From Rhizobium hidalgonense (GTDB lineage Bacteria > Pseudomonadota > Alphaproteobacteria > Rhizobiales > Rhizobiaceae): a stretch of DNA of 64,000 nucleotides. The number at the start of each line of letters is the position of its first letter. Position 1 is the stretch's first letter. The notes under the pieces are model-generated. The model was not told the origin of the DNA and ran no database searches. It saw only the letters and a program-made list of their open reading frames with translations. The stretch lies in contig NZ_LODW01000070.1 in assembly GCF_002914525.1 (NCBI RefSeq), positions 248,001-312,000 on the forward strand, given 5' to 3'. The translations under genes were made by a program, and so were the position numbers. Positions 43,720 to 51,890 of this stretch are shown piece by piece.

Positions 43720-44339
43720 CGTTTCTCCTCCTCTGTTTCTGGTGTGACGGCCGCCTTCGCCTTCAACGATCGCCGCAACGCGTCGCTATGCCGACGGTCC
43801 TGCCGCGAAATGAAATCGGAAACCGATTCGGCTGCCGTACGATTCATCCGTTCCTCCTTGTCGGCGAATAGCGCCCGATCGAAGTGCGCGCTTGCCGCCT
43901 TCACGGCTGCCTCCTCCTTCTCGGCGTCCCGCCTGGCGCGCCAGTTGGCGACGGCCTCCGGATCGCCTTTCGGCGCCGGCAGGGCGCGCGGCTTGCCGTC
44001 CTCTTCCCATCTGTAGCGCCGCTCTTCTTCGGCGGCCCGCCGCTCTCTTTCGCGAAGGGGTTCCATCACGCGATCGATTTCGCGCCGCAATTCGGCCGGC
44101 GTCGGCATGAAGGGGTGACCCAAGGCATTCTGATTGATCTGGCGTTCCGCCTCGAACAGTGCCCATTTACCGACCCCTTCCAGCGCTTGCATGTAGGCGG
44201 GCCGCACTAGCCGGAAATCGCTCGGTGCCCGGCAAGGGTAAACTGCAAGCAAGCGAGTAAGGACGGTCAGCTTTTCAGTGTCGGTGGCGACCCGAGATAT
44301 ATCCGGGCGGCCCGCCGGTGTCGTCTTCGGCGTTGTCAT
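43716..44339 (-). CDS. Phage-type charged hypothetical protein
   Basis: 207 residues. An N-terminal helical domain (LTRLLAVYPCRAPSDF, FEAERQINQNALGHPFMPTP) resembles small phage proteins that assist replication loading; a long Arg/Glu/Ala-rich helix follows (about 88-200), probably coiled coil. It overlaps the 3' end of the upstream replication gene by 65 bases and the next gene by 4, so all three are one translational unit. Confidence 0.75.
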   Translation of the reverse strand: MTTPKTTPAGRPDISRVATDTEKLTVLTRLLAVYPCRAPSDFRLVRPAYMQALEGVGKWALFEAERQINQNALGHPFMPTPAELRREIDRVMEPLRERERRAAEEERRYRWEEDGKPRALPAPKGDPEAVANWRARRDAEKEEAAVKAASAHFDRALFADKEERMNRTAAESVSDFISRQDRRHSDALRRSLKAKAAVTPETEEEKR

Positions 44340-45072
44340 CGAACAATCCTTCTTGCTTCAGAAAGGCGCGCCGGGTTTCCTCGAACGCTTGCTCTGCGAT
44401 GTGGGGTGGGCGCTGCCGGCGATTTGTTCCTTTGCGCTTTCCGTCGGCGGCATCGTTCCTGGCCCAAATTCGCCAAGCCGCACCCCAGTCGAGTTTCCTG
44501 CCTGCAACACCCGGCTTGGCTTTCCAGTAATCGATGAAGTTGAGCGCGCTTCGTTGTGCTTCTTCGGCCGTCATGCCTTCGGCCAGGGCTACAGAACGGT
44601 CAGGGCTGAAATGTTCGGGAATGCGACAGCCCTGCTCGTGCGTCGGCGCACGCATACGGGACTCTCTCCCAGTTCTTTCCAGTTCCCTTTCCGGTTCCTT
44701 ATAGGGGGGTGCACGACGTGCCGATTTAGGGGTGCACGACGTGCCGGTAAGACGGGCGCTCGTGCCGGTTAAATTCAGTTCGGGGGCTTCGTTATCCGGC
44801 ACCACGTGCCGATTAAAATCAGCCAAGAGCTGATAGCTGTTTCCGGCCTTGCCGCCCCCCACGACCCGGATGAGACCGGCCTGCTTTAGCTTAGTCAGGG
44901 CCTTGCGGACCGCACGTTCCGAGTAGTCGGTCTCTAGGCAGATCGTCGCAACCTTCGGGTTGCATTGCCCGGTCTTGCCGTTGTGGTGCTCGGCAAGGGC
45001 GACCAAAACATTTTTGGCGACTGGATCACCGAGAGGCTGACTGCGTGCCCATCGGACGGCGTCGTGACTCAT
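44275..45072 (-). CDS. Winged-helix replication protein (phage O-like)
   Basis: 265 residues from ATG 45072 (MSHDAVRWARSQPLGD); 18 upstream in-frame codons are not needed. An N-terminal winged helix (residues about 20-80, TDYSERAVRKALTKLKQAGL with the wing GGGKAG) binds DNA. The C-terminal NFIDYWKAKPGVAGRKLDW and WRIWARN segment is the hallmark of phage replication proteins that recruit the host helicase. A candidate replication initiator for the element; its origin would be within or next to this gene. Confidence 0.82.
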   Translation of the reverse strand: MSHDAVRWARSQPLGDPVAKNVLVALAEHHNGKTGQCNPKVATICLETDYSERAVRKALTKLKQAGLIRVVGGGKAGNSYQLLADFNRHVVPDNEAPELNLTGTSARLTGTSCTPKSARRAPPYKEPERELERTGRESRMRAPTHEQGCRIPEHFSPDRSVALAEGMTAEEAQRSALNFIDYWKAKPGVAGRKLDWGAAWRIWARNDAADGKRKGTNRRQRPPHIAEQAFEETRRAFLKQEGLFDDNAEDDTGGPPGYISGRHRH

Positions 45073-45236
45073 GGCGCACCACCGGCGACGCGATGAGTAA
45101 GATCGAGCTGTTGAGGCATGGGCCATACTCCTATGGCCACCTTGCTTGCGAGTGCGGAAAGGACGTCTATATTAGGAATTGCCCACGCAATCCCTAAGCC
45201 GCTGCCGTAGCTCGCAAAAAGCCGGTGGCGGTTTTT

Positions 45237-45431
45237 TTAGGCAGGCTGCTCGCCCGCGAAGTACATTCGAAGCTTCGCTTTTGAGGCGACCCATCGGCCG
45301 CAGACTTTCACGGCTGGCAACTCGCCCCGTTCTAGCAGATGGTAGGTCGACCGCTCATTGCGACCGATTTCCGCGGCGATTTCGCCTGCGCCCCACAACA
45401 AGTCGTCTTTTAATTCCATCTCAATTTGCAT
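45237..45431 (-). CDS. AlpA/excisionase-like helix-turn-helix protein
   Basis: 64 residues. A MerR/AlpA-like winged helix: WGAGEIAAEIGRNERSTYHLLERGELPAVKVCGRWVASKAKL has the recognition-helix and wing layout of excisionases. Proteins like this direct excision or activate integrase expression in P4-like satellites. First gene of the leftward operon, facing the rightward Zn-finger and integrase genes across a 185-base control region. Confidence 0.8.
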   Translation of the reverse strand: MQIEMELKDDLLWGAGEIAAEIGRNERSTYHLLERGELPAVKVCGRWVASKAKLRMYFAGEQPA

Positions 45432-45532
45432 CGATGCGCTCCTCTTCAGCTGCGTGCATGGAAGTCGGTGAGCACGCCCGTTTTACCAAGCGTTGATTGC
45501 GCCTTCTTCTGTCCGGCATTTACAGAAAATAT

Positions 45533-45603
45533 CGTAACGCGGGAGAGGCGATTGCGCTACATTGGTTTTCTTGATATTCGTAACTTTGGAAAAAAAGCGT
45601 AAC
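45533..45603. promoter_or_regulatory. Element control region with three CGTAAC repeats
   Basis: CGTAAC occurs at 45533, 45579 and 45598 in the AT-rich gap between the divergent excisionase and Zn-finger/integrase genes. Candidate operator sites for the excisionase-like protein; only the repetition and the position are seen. Confidence 0.35.
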
Positions 45604-45616
45604 AAGGGAGCGAGTG

Positions 45617-46351
45617 ATGATACCGATTCGCTTAAACTGGCAGCGTTACACGGATGGTTTTCAGCTTCAGGAACTCAGGCAATCAAGTGGGACGAAAGTG
45701 AAAATCGCGGAACCACGAAGCAAGCGGACAGATGCGCTGCTACATGAAGCGATTAATCTGGAAGATCCAATCGTGTTGCGCCTCGTCAATTGCGAGACTG
45801 ATGCCGACTACATCAAGTTCTTGCATCGTTTCGGCACCCTGGAGGAAAAGGACGTCAGCACTAGTGACGAGATCACAGGGGATATCGAATTCAGGTATGG
45901 AAGCTTCGGTGATCCGAGATCGGGCGGCTATCTTCACCCGGCCGCAGATGCATCGAATAAGAGCCCAATCACCTTGAATATGCTTAGGGATCGTGCCCTA
46001 TCCTTACACGGGCTTATCAAAGAAACGTTGTGGACTGGGCGTGTAGATACCGGCTCTAAAGTGCGGTTCCTCAATGAACTTATGGATAAAGCGAAAGTAG
46101 TCGTGCGCCCCTGCTTCGTGCATACCGCCGACAAAATGCAGTTTGTGCTGCAGGCCGACACGTTGTTTGCTTTTATGGTTATGGAAATCACAGCGGCCCA
46201 TGAGGCGGAAGCAGTTGCCACATCGTGTGAGCGTTGCCGCAAAGTCTTTCTAACAGGTCCGCTGACCGGCCGCCGGTCCCATGCCAAATATTGTTCCGAT
46301 CGCTGCCGAGTTGCGGCAATGCGGACGCGCAACGCGGCAAAGGGGAAATGA
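45617..46351 (+). CDS. Zn-finger (CGNR-like) protein coupled to the integrase
   Basis: 244 residues from ATG 45617 (AAGGGAG ahead). The C-terminal module CERCRKVF, about 18 residues, then YCSDRCRVAAMRTRN is a four-cysteine zinc finger of the CGNR kind, likely DNA-binding. The N-terminal 200 residues have no domain I recognise but resemble the uncharacterised N-termini of CGNR proteins. The stop overlaps an ATG of the integrase reading frame (ATGA), so the two proteins are made together. May regulate integration or lysogeny. Confidence 0.75.
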   Translation: MIPIRLNWQRYTDGFQLQELRQSSGTKVKIAEPRSKRTDALLHEAINLEDPIVLRLVNCETDADYIKFLHRFGTLEEKDVSTSDEITGDIEFRYGSFGDPRSGGYLHPAADASNKSPITLNMLRDRALSLHGLIKETLWTGRVDTGSKVRFLNELMDKAKVVVRPCFVHTADKMQFVLQADTLFAFMVMEITAAHEAEAVATSCERCRKVFLTGPLTGRRSHAKYCSDRCRVAAMRTRNAAKGK

Positions 46352-46353
46352 TC

Positions 46354-47589
46354 ATGTCGGTTCGCAAACGCAAATGGAAACGGCCGGACGGCATCGAGAA
46401 GGAAGCATGGGTCGTCAACTACACCGACATCAAAGGCGTGCGGCGGCTCAAGACGTTCACGAGAAAGAAGGACGCCGATGAATTCGCGAGTAAAGCGGAC
46501 GTTGAGGTAAGAGAAGGAGTACACATTGCCGATCGCGATACGGTGACGGTAAAGAAGGCCGGCGAGCTATGGATCGCTACGGGTGAGGGCGAAGAGCTGG
46601 AGCGCTCGACCATCAACCAGCGCAAACGGCATCTGAAATTTCATATAGAGCCGTTTATCGGCAACACGTTATTGTCGAAGGTGGACGCACGCGCTTTTCA
46701 GGACACACTGCGCGCCGAAGCTCGGTCGCCCGCTATGGTAAAGAAGGTGCTCGGCTCCCTCGGCTCCATCTTTGCCGACTCAATCGAACGCAAATTGGCT
46801 GTGCGCAATCCGGTGCGCGACATGCGCCGAAGTCGTAAGGGCAAGGAAAGGCGGGCTGAACAGCGGCAAAAGGGCAAGGTGATAGTCGGGGAAGACATTC
46901 CAACCCGCGACGAGGTGAAGGCGCTTGTAGGGGTTCTCTCTGGCCGTTGGCGGCCGTTGCTGCTTACGGCGATCTTCGCCGGGCTCCGATCGTCGGAGCT
47001 GCGAGGGCTCCGTTGGCAGGACGTCGAGCTCGATCGACGCGAAATCCGTGTGCAGCAGCGTGCGGACGAATTCGGGGAGATAGGCCGCCCGAAGTCACAT
47101 GCGGGTGAGCGCACAATTCCGATTCCGCCGATTGTCATCAACGCTCTACGCGCATGGAAATTGGCCTACAGCCGCCCGATCGTCGGCAGGGACGAAGACG
47201 GCGCGCCGGTCCGGGAGGACGTGAAGCCACATCATCTCATCTTCGCCAATGGCGCGGGGAAGGTCGAGAGCCATGCCAACATCATCAACCGCGGCCTCGT
47301 GCCTGCGATGTTAGCGGCCGGCGTGACTGTCCCAACTAGCAAGAAGGACAAGGACGGCTGCGTCGCCATGGCGGCAAAATATTCAGGCCTTCACGCCTTG
47401 CGGCACTTCTACGCATCATGGCTCATCAATCGGCCGGCAGATGGCGGGCTGGGACTGCCGCTAAAGGTCGTGCAGGAGCGCATGGGGCACTCCTCAATTA
47501 CTATGACCGCAGACACGTACGGCCACCTCTTTCCGAGGGGCGACGATGCTGACGAATTGGCCGCCGCCGAGAATGCTCTCCTAGGGTGA
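46354..47589 (+). CDS. Tyrosine-type site-specific integrase
   Basis: 411 residues from ATG 46354; an ATG two codons earlier overlaps the upstream stop. An N-terminal arm-binding domain (RKRKWKRPDGIEKEAWVVNY, RRLKTFTRKKDADEF), a core-binding SAM-like domain (about 70-160), then the catalytic domain with R in GLRSSELRGL, HALRH, GHSS and the nucleophile Tyr in TADTYGH. Lies 54 bases from the right att repeat and presumably recombines the tRNA site. Confidence 0.95.
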   Translation: MSVRKRKWKRPDGIEKEAWVVNYTDIKGVRRLKTFTRKKDADEFASKADVEVREGVHIADRDTVTVKKAGELWIATGEGEELERSTINQRKRHLKFHIEPFIGNTLLSKVDARAFQDTLRAEARSPAMVKKVLGSLGSIFADSIERKLAVRNPVRDMRRSRKGKERRAEQRQKGKVIVGEDIPTRDEVKALVGVLSGRWRPLLLTAIFAGLRSSELRGLRWQDVELDRREIRVQQRADEFGEIGRPKSHAGERTIPIPPIVINALRAWKLAYSRPIVGRDEDGAPVREDVKPHHLIFANGAGKVESHANIINRGLVPAMLAAGVTVPTSKKDKDGCVAMAAKYSGLHALRHFYASWLINRPADGGLGLPLKVVQERMGHSSITMTADTYGHLFPRGDDADELAAAENALLG

Positions 47590-47591
47590 GC

Positions 47592-47612
47592 GCGACATGG
47601 ATGCGACATGGA
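47592..47612 (+). promoter_or_regulatory. Candidate integrase arm-type sites, right end
   Basis: Two direct copies of GCGACATGGA with an 11-base period between the integrase stop and the right att repeat, matching one copy near the left end. One helical turn of spacing suits side-by-side binding. Confidence 0.5.
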
Positions 47613-47643
47613 GCGATAAAACCCCTGGAAATGAAGGCTTGTT

Positions 47644-47694
47644 AGAGGAATCATAATCCTTGTGTCGGGGGTTCAAATCCCTCCTCCGCTACCA
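47644..47694 (+). repeat. Right attachment repeat (attR)
   Basis: Exact 51-base copy of the 3' part of the tRNA at 36438-36488, including CCA. It lacks the acceptor 5' strand and D arm, so it is not a second tRNA gene. Confidence 0.95.
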
Positions 47695-48244
47695 TCTCCT
47701 CAAATGCAGAATTAGCGATATTTGCGGCTCGATTTTGAGCCGGTTCCGGCCGCCGCCGTAGCACATTGACCGCAGCGCCAAGTGCGGCGGCGAGGGGACA
47801 AACGGTTCAGCTCTGATCTGCAGGATGTCCGCCAATGCGCGTCGCATTGAACTGGATTCATGCGGCGCGCTTTAGCTCTTTGTTTTATGCATGCCGCCTG
47901 GTACCGCGACACACTTCCGGGCGGCATGCATTAACGCCGAGGACAGTTCTATCTGTAGAGCGCCAAAAGCAAGACAGGTATCTTCGTCGACCAAAGATGC
48001 GATGCGGCAGCGATGATAATAGCCCATACGGCGAGCGAGAACATGACCGCCGCTAACCTGATCCCGACTGACTCCATCATTTCCTCCATCCCAGCAAAAT
48101 CGTCCCTCCTCGGACGATCCAATGCTAGCAAGGTGCAGGTCGCTCAGCTATCGCAAGAAATTGGTACCCGATAGAAGTTGCTAACCATGCGCTCGGAAAA
48201 GATGCAGAGTTTTCGGCGTTACGGCGCCCTTTTCACTCCCTCGG
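47695..48244. other. Mostly non-coding stretch right of the element
   Basis: 550 bases of chromosomal DNA after attR. It contains a hairpin with 12-bp perfect arms (ATGCATGCCGCC, 47887-47898, and its complement, 47920-47931) and one possible small gene (47949-48077). Nothing else is recognised. Confidence 0.6.
47949..48077 (-). CDS. Possible small membrane protein
   Basis: 42 codons from an ATG with GGAGG a few bases ahead. One membrane helix (IRLAAVMFSLAVWAIIIAAA) and a second short hydrophobic end (KIPVLLLAL). Small single-helix proteins of this size are often missed. No family recognised; the call rests on SD, composition and hydrophobicity only. Confidence 0.35.
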   Translation of the reverse strand: MESVGIRLAAVMFSLAVWAIIIAAASHLWSTKIPVLLLALYR

Positions 48245-49078
48245 TCAAACGAGGAAGTGAAAATTGTCGTATTGCGCGCCGAAATAATCAGGGCCGCTAT
48301 CTTCCGTGACGATCGGTTCGCTATCGAGCAGGAGGTAATCGATCGGGCCGTAAGCGCTGAGATCGATCAGCTGGGGATCGTGGATGCTGTCGGCGGTTAT
48401 GGTCACTGTTGTGGAGAAGACAATATTGCCGTTCAGCTGACCTTCGATCGTCAGCACATTGTCATAGTTCGACGTTCCGTTGGCCACTTCGAATTGCTTG
48501 ATCTGAAATGGGCCGCCATCCGCTGAATAGATGGGTGTCCAGAAGACGCCGCCTCCCAGATAGTGGTTGCCGTCGGCCTCCTCCCGCACCGTCGCATCGT
48601 CTCCGTCCCGCCAGGCGCCCCAGTCGAAGCCTTTATAGCCTGTGGGGAAGTCGCTATGGCCGACGTCTTCAAAATTGACGAACACATCGCCACGTTCCGG
48701 CAGGTCAATTGCGATGCTGAGCGCGCCGACGTCGGTGGCGCCTTTGCCGTCTGATATTTTGAAGGTGAATTTTTCGACCAGCGCATCCCCCGGTCCGAGT
48801 GCTGCGACCTCCGGCTTCGAGTGATCGAGTGCGTAGGTGTAGCTGCCGTCGGAATAAACGGTGAGCGTGCCGTACTCCCCCTGGATTGCCGTGCTCGTGG
48901 GCGGCGAGCCTGCATTGGCCGGTTGCGGAATGCGTTGTCCGTTGACGAAGTTGAGGCGTACCGTATCTCCATCGACATCCGTAGAACTGGTATTTTCGAG
49001 AATGTCGCCGGTAATCGCGTCGTCGATGCTGAAAACAGGCAAGTATACGTCGCCTGCGACTGGCTTGTGATTTGCCAT
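48245..49078 (-). CDS. VCBS-domain (cadherin-like) protein
   Basis: 277 residues, no N-terminal signal. An N-terminal tandem of VCBS-like strands: DDAITGDILENTSSTDVDGDT, EYGTLTVYSDGSYTYALD and VEKFTFKISDGKGATDVG are the calcium-binding repeat signatures of large secreted adhesins. The C-terminal half (about 135-277, DVFVNFEDVGHSDFPTGYKG) resembles a jelly-roll domain seen in secreted surface proteins. Secretion through a type I system is likely by analogy, but no transporter genes are nearby. Confidence 0.8.
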   Translation of the reverse strand: MANHKPVAGDVYLPVFSIDDAITGDILENTSSTDVDGDTVRLNFVNGQRIPQPANAGSPPTSTAIQGEYGTLTVYSDGSYTYALDHSKPEVAALGPGDALVEKFTFKISDGKGATDVGALSIAIDLPERGDVFVNFEDVGHSDFPTGYKGFDWGAWRDGDDATVREEADGNHYLGGGVFWTPIYSADGGPFQIKQFEVANGTSNYDNVLTIEGQLNGNIVFSTTVTITADSIHDPQLIDLSAYGPIDYLLLDSEPIVTEDSGPDYFGAQYDNFHFLV

Positions 49079-49423
49079 TTCTACCTCCCTTGTGATTTTC
49101 GTTCCGACTATGCAATCCTATCGGGTAATCTGGCAACGGAAATTGACGATGCTTCGGACTAATTCGTCTGCGCTGGCCGACGGATTTCGAATGGTCGTGC
49201 ACCGACCTCGAAGTAGAGGGCGGCGTTTGAGCCGAATCTGCTTGTGATTCAGAGCTTCTATGCGCTGTTTCCGTGCCGCTGCCGTTCCATCGTGCGTGGA
49301 AAGACGTTCCAGGCAGCATGATAATGGCTGGCCGACGATGACGTCGTCATGACGATATACCGGTTATATTGCTGTCCGTGCCGAGCGCGGCAGAATGCAG
49401 GACGACTCGACGGCATCCAGCTG
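49079..49423. other. Non-coding stretch between the VCBS gene and livF
   Basis: 345 bases. It should hold the promoter of the leftward VCBS gene and the end of the leftward liv operon. I find no strong hairpin, repeat or coding frame in it. Confidence 0.6.
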
Positions 49424-50140
49424 TCAATGCAGGCCACCGACCCCGAGCAGGCTCTCGACCGTCTGGTGATCCCGGGCGAGGCTCTCCGGCGTTCCCGTCC
49501 AGGCCAGTCGGCCTCGCTCCAGGATGACCACCTGATCGGCGAAATCGAGTGCACTCTGGATGCGCTGTTCGACGAGCAGGATGGTCATATCGCCTGACTG
49601 GGCGAGTGCGGCGAAGGCGGCCATCAGTTCCTCGCAGATGACAGGTGCCAGGCCTTCCAGCGGTTCGTCGAGCAGCAGGACGGAGGGGCGGCCGAGAATG
49701 GTGCGGGCGGTTGAGAGCATCTGCTGCTCGCCGCCGGAGAGCTGGCTGCCGAGGTTGCGGCGGCGCTCCTTCAGGCGCGGGAACATGGCATAGGCTTCCT
49801 CCAGCGCCGTTTTCGGCCGTGCCTTCAGGCCGACGAAGAGATTTTCCTCGACCGTCAGAGTCGGGAAGACACAGCGCGTCTGCGGCACATATCCGAGCCC
49901 CTTATGTGCCCGTGTCGCGCTCGGTGCGGTGGTGACATCCGCACCGCCAAGGCGGATTTGGCCCTGATATCGCCTGGTCTGGCCGGCAAGGGTCGCCAGC
50001 AAGGTGGTTTTGCCCATGCCGTTGCGGCCGAGCACGGCAAGCCGGGCGCCTGCCGGCACGGCGAAGGAAATGTCTTCGAGCACGCGCGTCGGTCCATATC
50101 CGGCCGACAGATTTTCGACCTCAAGCGATATGGCTGGCAT
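49424..50140 (-). CDS. livF: Branched-chain-amino-acid-type ABC transporter ATPase LivF
   Basis: 238 residues from ATG 50140, which has GGGAG eight bases ahead; it overlaps the livG end by 20 bases. Walker A GRNGMGKT at 38-45, signature LSGGEQ, Walker B VLLLDEP and the switch His replaced by Gln in VEQR, as usual for LivF. One of two nucleotide-binding subunits of the importer encoded by livJHMGF; the last gene of the unit that starts with pobA. Confidence 0.93.
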   Translation of the reverse strand: MPAISLEVENLSAGYGPTRVLEDISFAVPAGARLAVLGRNGMGKTTLLATLAGQTRRYQGQIRLGGADVTTAPSATRAHKGLGYVPQTRCVFPTLTVEENLFVGLKARPKTALEEAYAMFPRLKERRRNLGSQLSGGEQQMLSTARTILGRPSVLLLDEPLEGLAPVICEELMAAFAALAQSGDMTILLVEQRIQSALDFADQVVILERGRLAWTGTPESLARDHQTVESLLGVGGLH

Positions 50141-50885
50141 TGGCATAGCTCCCGAGATAGGCCTCGCGCACACGCGCATCCTGGGTGACGTCTTCAGGCC
50201 GGCCGTCGAAGATGATTGTGCCAGCGGCCAGTACGATGACGCGTTTGGCAAAACGGAAGACAAGGTCCATATCGTGTTCGATCATCAGGACGGCGAGACC
50301 GGCGGGCAGATCGGCGAGCGCCTGTTCGATGCGGCCGGTATCGCTTTGGGGCACGCCGGCTGCCGGCTCGTCGAGCAACAGCACTTTCGGCTTCAGCGCC
50401 AGCGCCACGGCGATCTCAAGAAGCCGCTGCTGGCCATAGGCGATCTCGCTGACCTTGCGATGCATCAGCGGCGCCAGTCCGAGCTTTCCAAGGAGATCGT
50501 CGACCTCCGCCATGACATCGGGCATATGCAGGAAACTCCCGAACATGCGTCCGGTCCTCCCGTCCCGCTGAAGCACGGCGAGGCCGACATGTTCGGCCGG
50601 TGTCATATCCTGGAAAAGCCGTGTCACCTGAAAGGATCTGACGAGACCGCGTTTGACCCTGCCGATGGCACCGACTTTCGTGACCACCTCGCCGCCGAGC
50701 CGCACCTCGCCGGAATCGGGCGAGAGATTGCCGGTCACCAGGTTGACGAAGGTGGTCTTGCCGGCGCCGTTCGGGCCGATCAGCGCCACACGATCGCCCG
50801 GTGACATCATAAGCGAGACATCATTGGTAACGGTAAGGCCGCCGAAAGCTTTCCTGAGATTGGCGACCTGAAAAACCGGGCTCAT
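50121..50885 (-). CDS. livG: Branched-chain-amino-acid-type ABC transporter ATPase LivG
   Basis: 254 residues. Walker A GPNGAGKT at 37-44, a Q-loop in VRSFQVTRLF, signature-like IAYGQQRLLEIA and Walker B VLLLDEP with VLMIEHDM switch His. The signature begins with AYGQQ rather than SGGQ, typical for LivG. Start overlaps the livM stop by 4 bases. Confidence 0.93.
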   Translation of the reverse strand: MSPVFQVANLRKAFGGLTVTNDVSLMMSPGDRVALIGPNGAGKTTFVNLVTGNLSPDSGEVRLGGEVVTKVGAIGRVKRGLVRSFQVTRLFQDMTPAEHVGLAVLQRDGRTGRMFGSFLHMPDVMAEVDDLLGKLGLAPLMHRKVSEIAYGQQRLLEIAVALALKPKVLLLDEPAAGVPQSDTGRIEQALADLPAGLAVLMIEHDMDLVFRFAKRVIVLAAGTIIFDGRPEDVTQDARVREAYLGSYANASHIA

Positions 50886-51889
50886 GAGCGCTGCTCCCTG
50901 CGGCGGTCAATGAAGGCCGCAGCGGTTCCGTAGAGACCCTTCGGCGCGAAAAGCACGACGGCGATCAGCAGCGCACCGACCATGGTCAGCCAATGGAAGG
51001 GATTGGCTGCCGAGACATAATCTTCAAAGAGCATGAAGATGACGGTGCCGGAGAGCGCGCCGAAGAGGGAGCCGGTGCCGCCGAGCACCAGCATGACAAG
51101 CGCCTCGGCCGATTGCGTGAAAGACAGGCTGTCGAGGCCGACGACCTGCGTCGAGATCGCATTCAAGGCGCCGCCGACACCGGCCACGGCGCCCGATATC
51201 CCATACATCCTGATGAGAGCCGCCTTCGGCGAAGCACCCATGGCGCGGACACGCAGCGGGTCTTGCTTGATGGCGCGGCAGAGCATGCCGAAGGGAGAGC
51301 GGACCAGCAATCGCAGCAGCACGAAGACAACAAGCAGCAGCGCCATTCCGAAGAAGAAAGCGGTTTGACCGTAGAGATCAAATTCGAAAATGCCGAAGAT
51401 CGGGTCCGGCGCGATGCCGGAAAGCCCGTCGCTGCCGCCTGTCCATGACGATGCCTTGTTGGCGAATTCATGGAAGAGATTGATCAGGGCGATCGACAGC
51501 ACGAGCTGCGGCAATCCGTGCGCCCGCAGGATGACGATGCCGCAGAGCAGCCCGGCGACAGCGCCGCCTGCAATGCCGGCCAGCATCATCAGCAACGGAT
51601 CATTGATGCCGTAATGCGCCGACACGATGCCGGCGGCATAGGCGCCGGAGCCGAACAGCGCGGCATGGCCGAGCGTGGCGACGCCGCAAAAACCGGTGAC
51701 GAGATCGAGCGAGAGGACGAACAGCGCGATCGTCGCCATGCGGGTCAGGAGCGCCAGATTGTCGGGGAAGGCGAAATAACCGATCGTCGCGACAGCGATG
51801 ATCACGCCTATTCCGGCGAGATCGCGGCCGATGGTTCCGCGCCGCCGATGCTGAAGGCGTTCGTTTTCGTTGTTTATGACAAGCGCCAT
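50882..51889 (-). CDS. livM: ABC transporter permease LivM
   Basis: 335 residues from ATG 51889, one base after the livH stop (TAG-A-ATG). Eight or more membrane helices, with the conserved LVTGFCGVATLGHAALFGSGAYA segment of LivM. Forms the channel with LivH. Confidence 0.92.
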   Translation of the reverse strand: MALVINNENERLQHRRRGTIGRDLAGIGVIIAVATIGYFAFPDNLALLTRMATIALFVLSLDLVTGFCGVATLGHAALFGSGAYAAGIVSAHYGINDPLLMMLAGIAGGAVAGLLCGIVILRAHGLPQLVLSIALINLFHEFANKASSWTGGSDGLSGIAPDPIFGIFEFDLYGQTAFFFGMALLLVVFVLLRLLVRSPFGMLCRAIKQDPLRVRAMGASPKAALIRMYGISGAVAGVGGALNAISTQVVGLDSLSFTQSAEALVMLVLGGTGSLFGALSGTVIFMLFEDYVSAANPFHWLTMVGALLIAVVLFAPKGLYGTAAAFIDRRREQRS

Positions 51890-51890
51890 T

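Larger units (their letters stand above)
36438..47694. mobile_element. Integrated phage satellite or decayed prophage at tRNA-Met (11.2 kb)
   Basis: Bounded by 51-bp direct repeats, one inside an intact tRNA gene. Contents: integrase and coupled Zn-finger gene at the right end, excisionase-like gene, a leftward operon of replication-type and phage-type genes ending in a protease/capsid fusion, then rightward cargo genes with lower GC. No terminase, portal, neck, tail or lysis gene is visible. That fits a satellite that borrows a helper phage, or a prophage that lost most structural genes. Confidence 0.88.

Noticed and set aside
47644..47694. Second tRNA-Met gene
   Set aside because: Only the 3' 51 bases are present; acceptor 5' strand and D arm are missing, so it is an att repeat.
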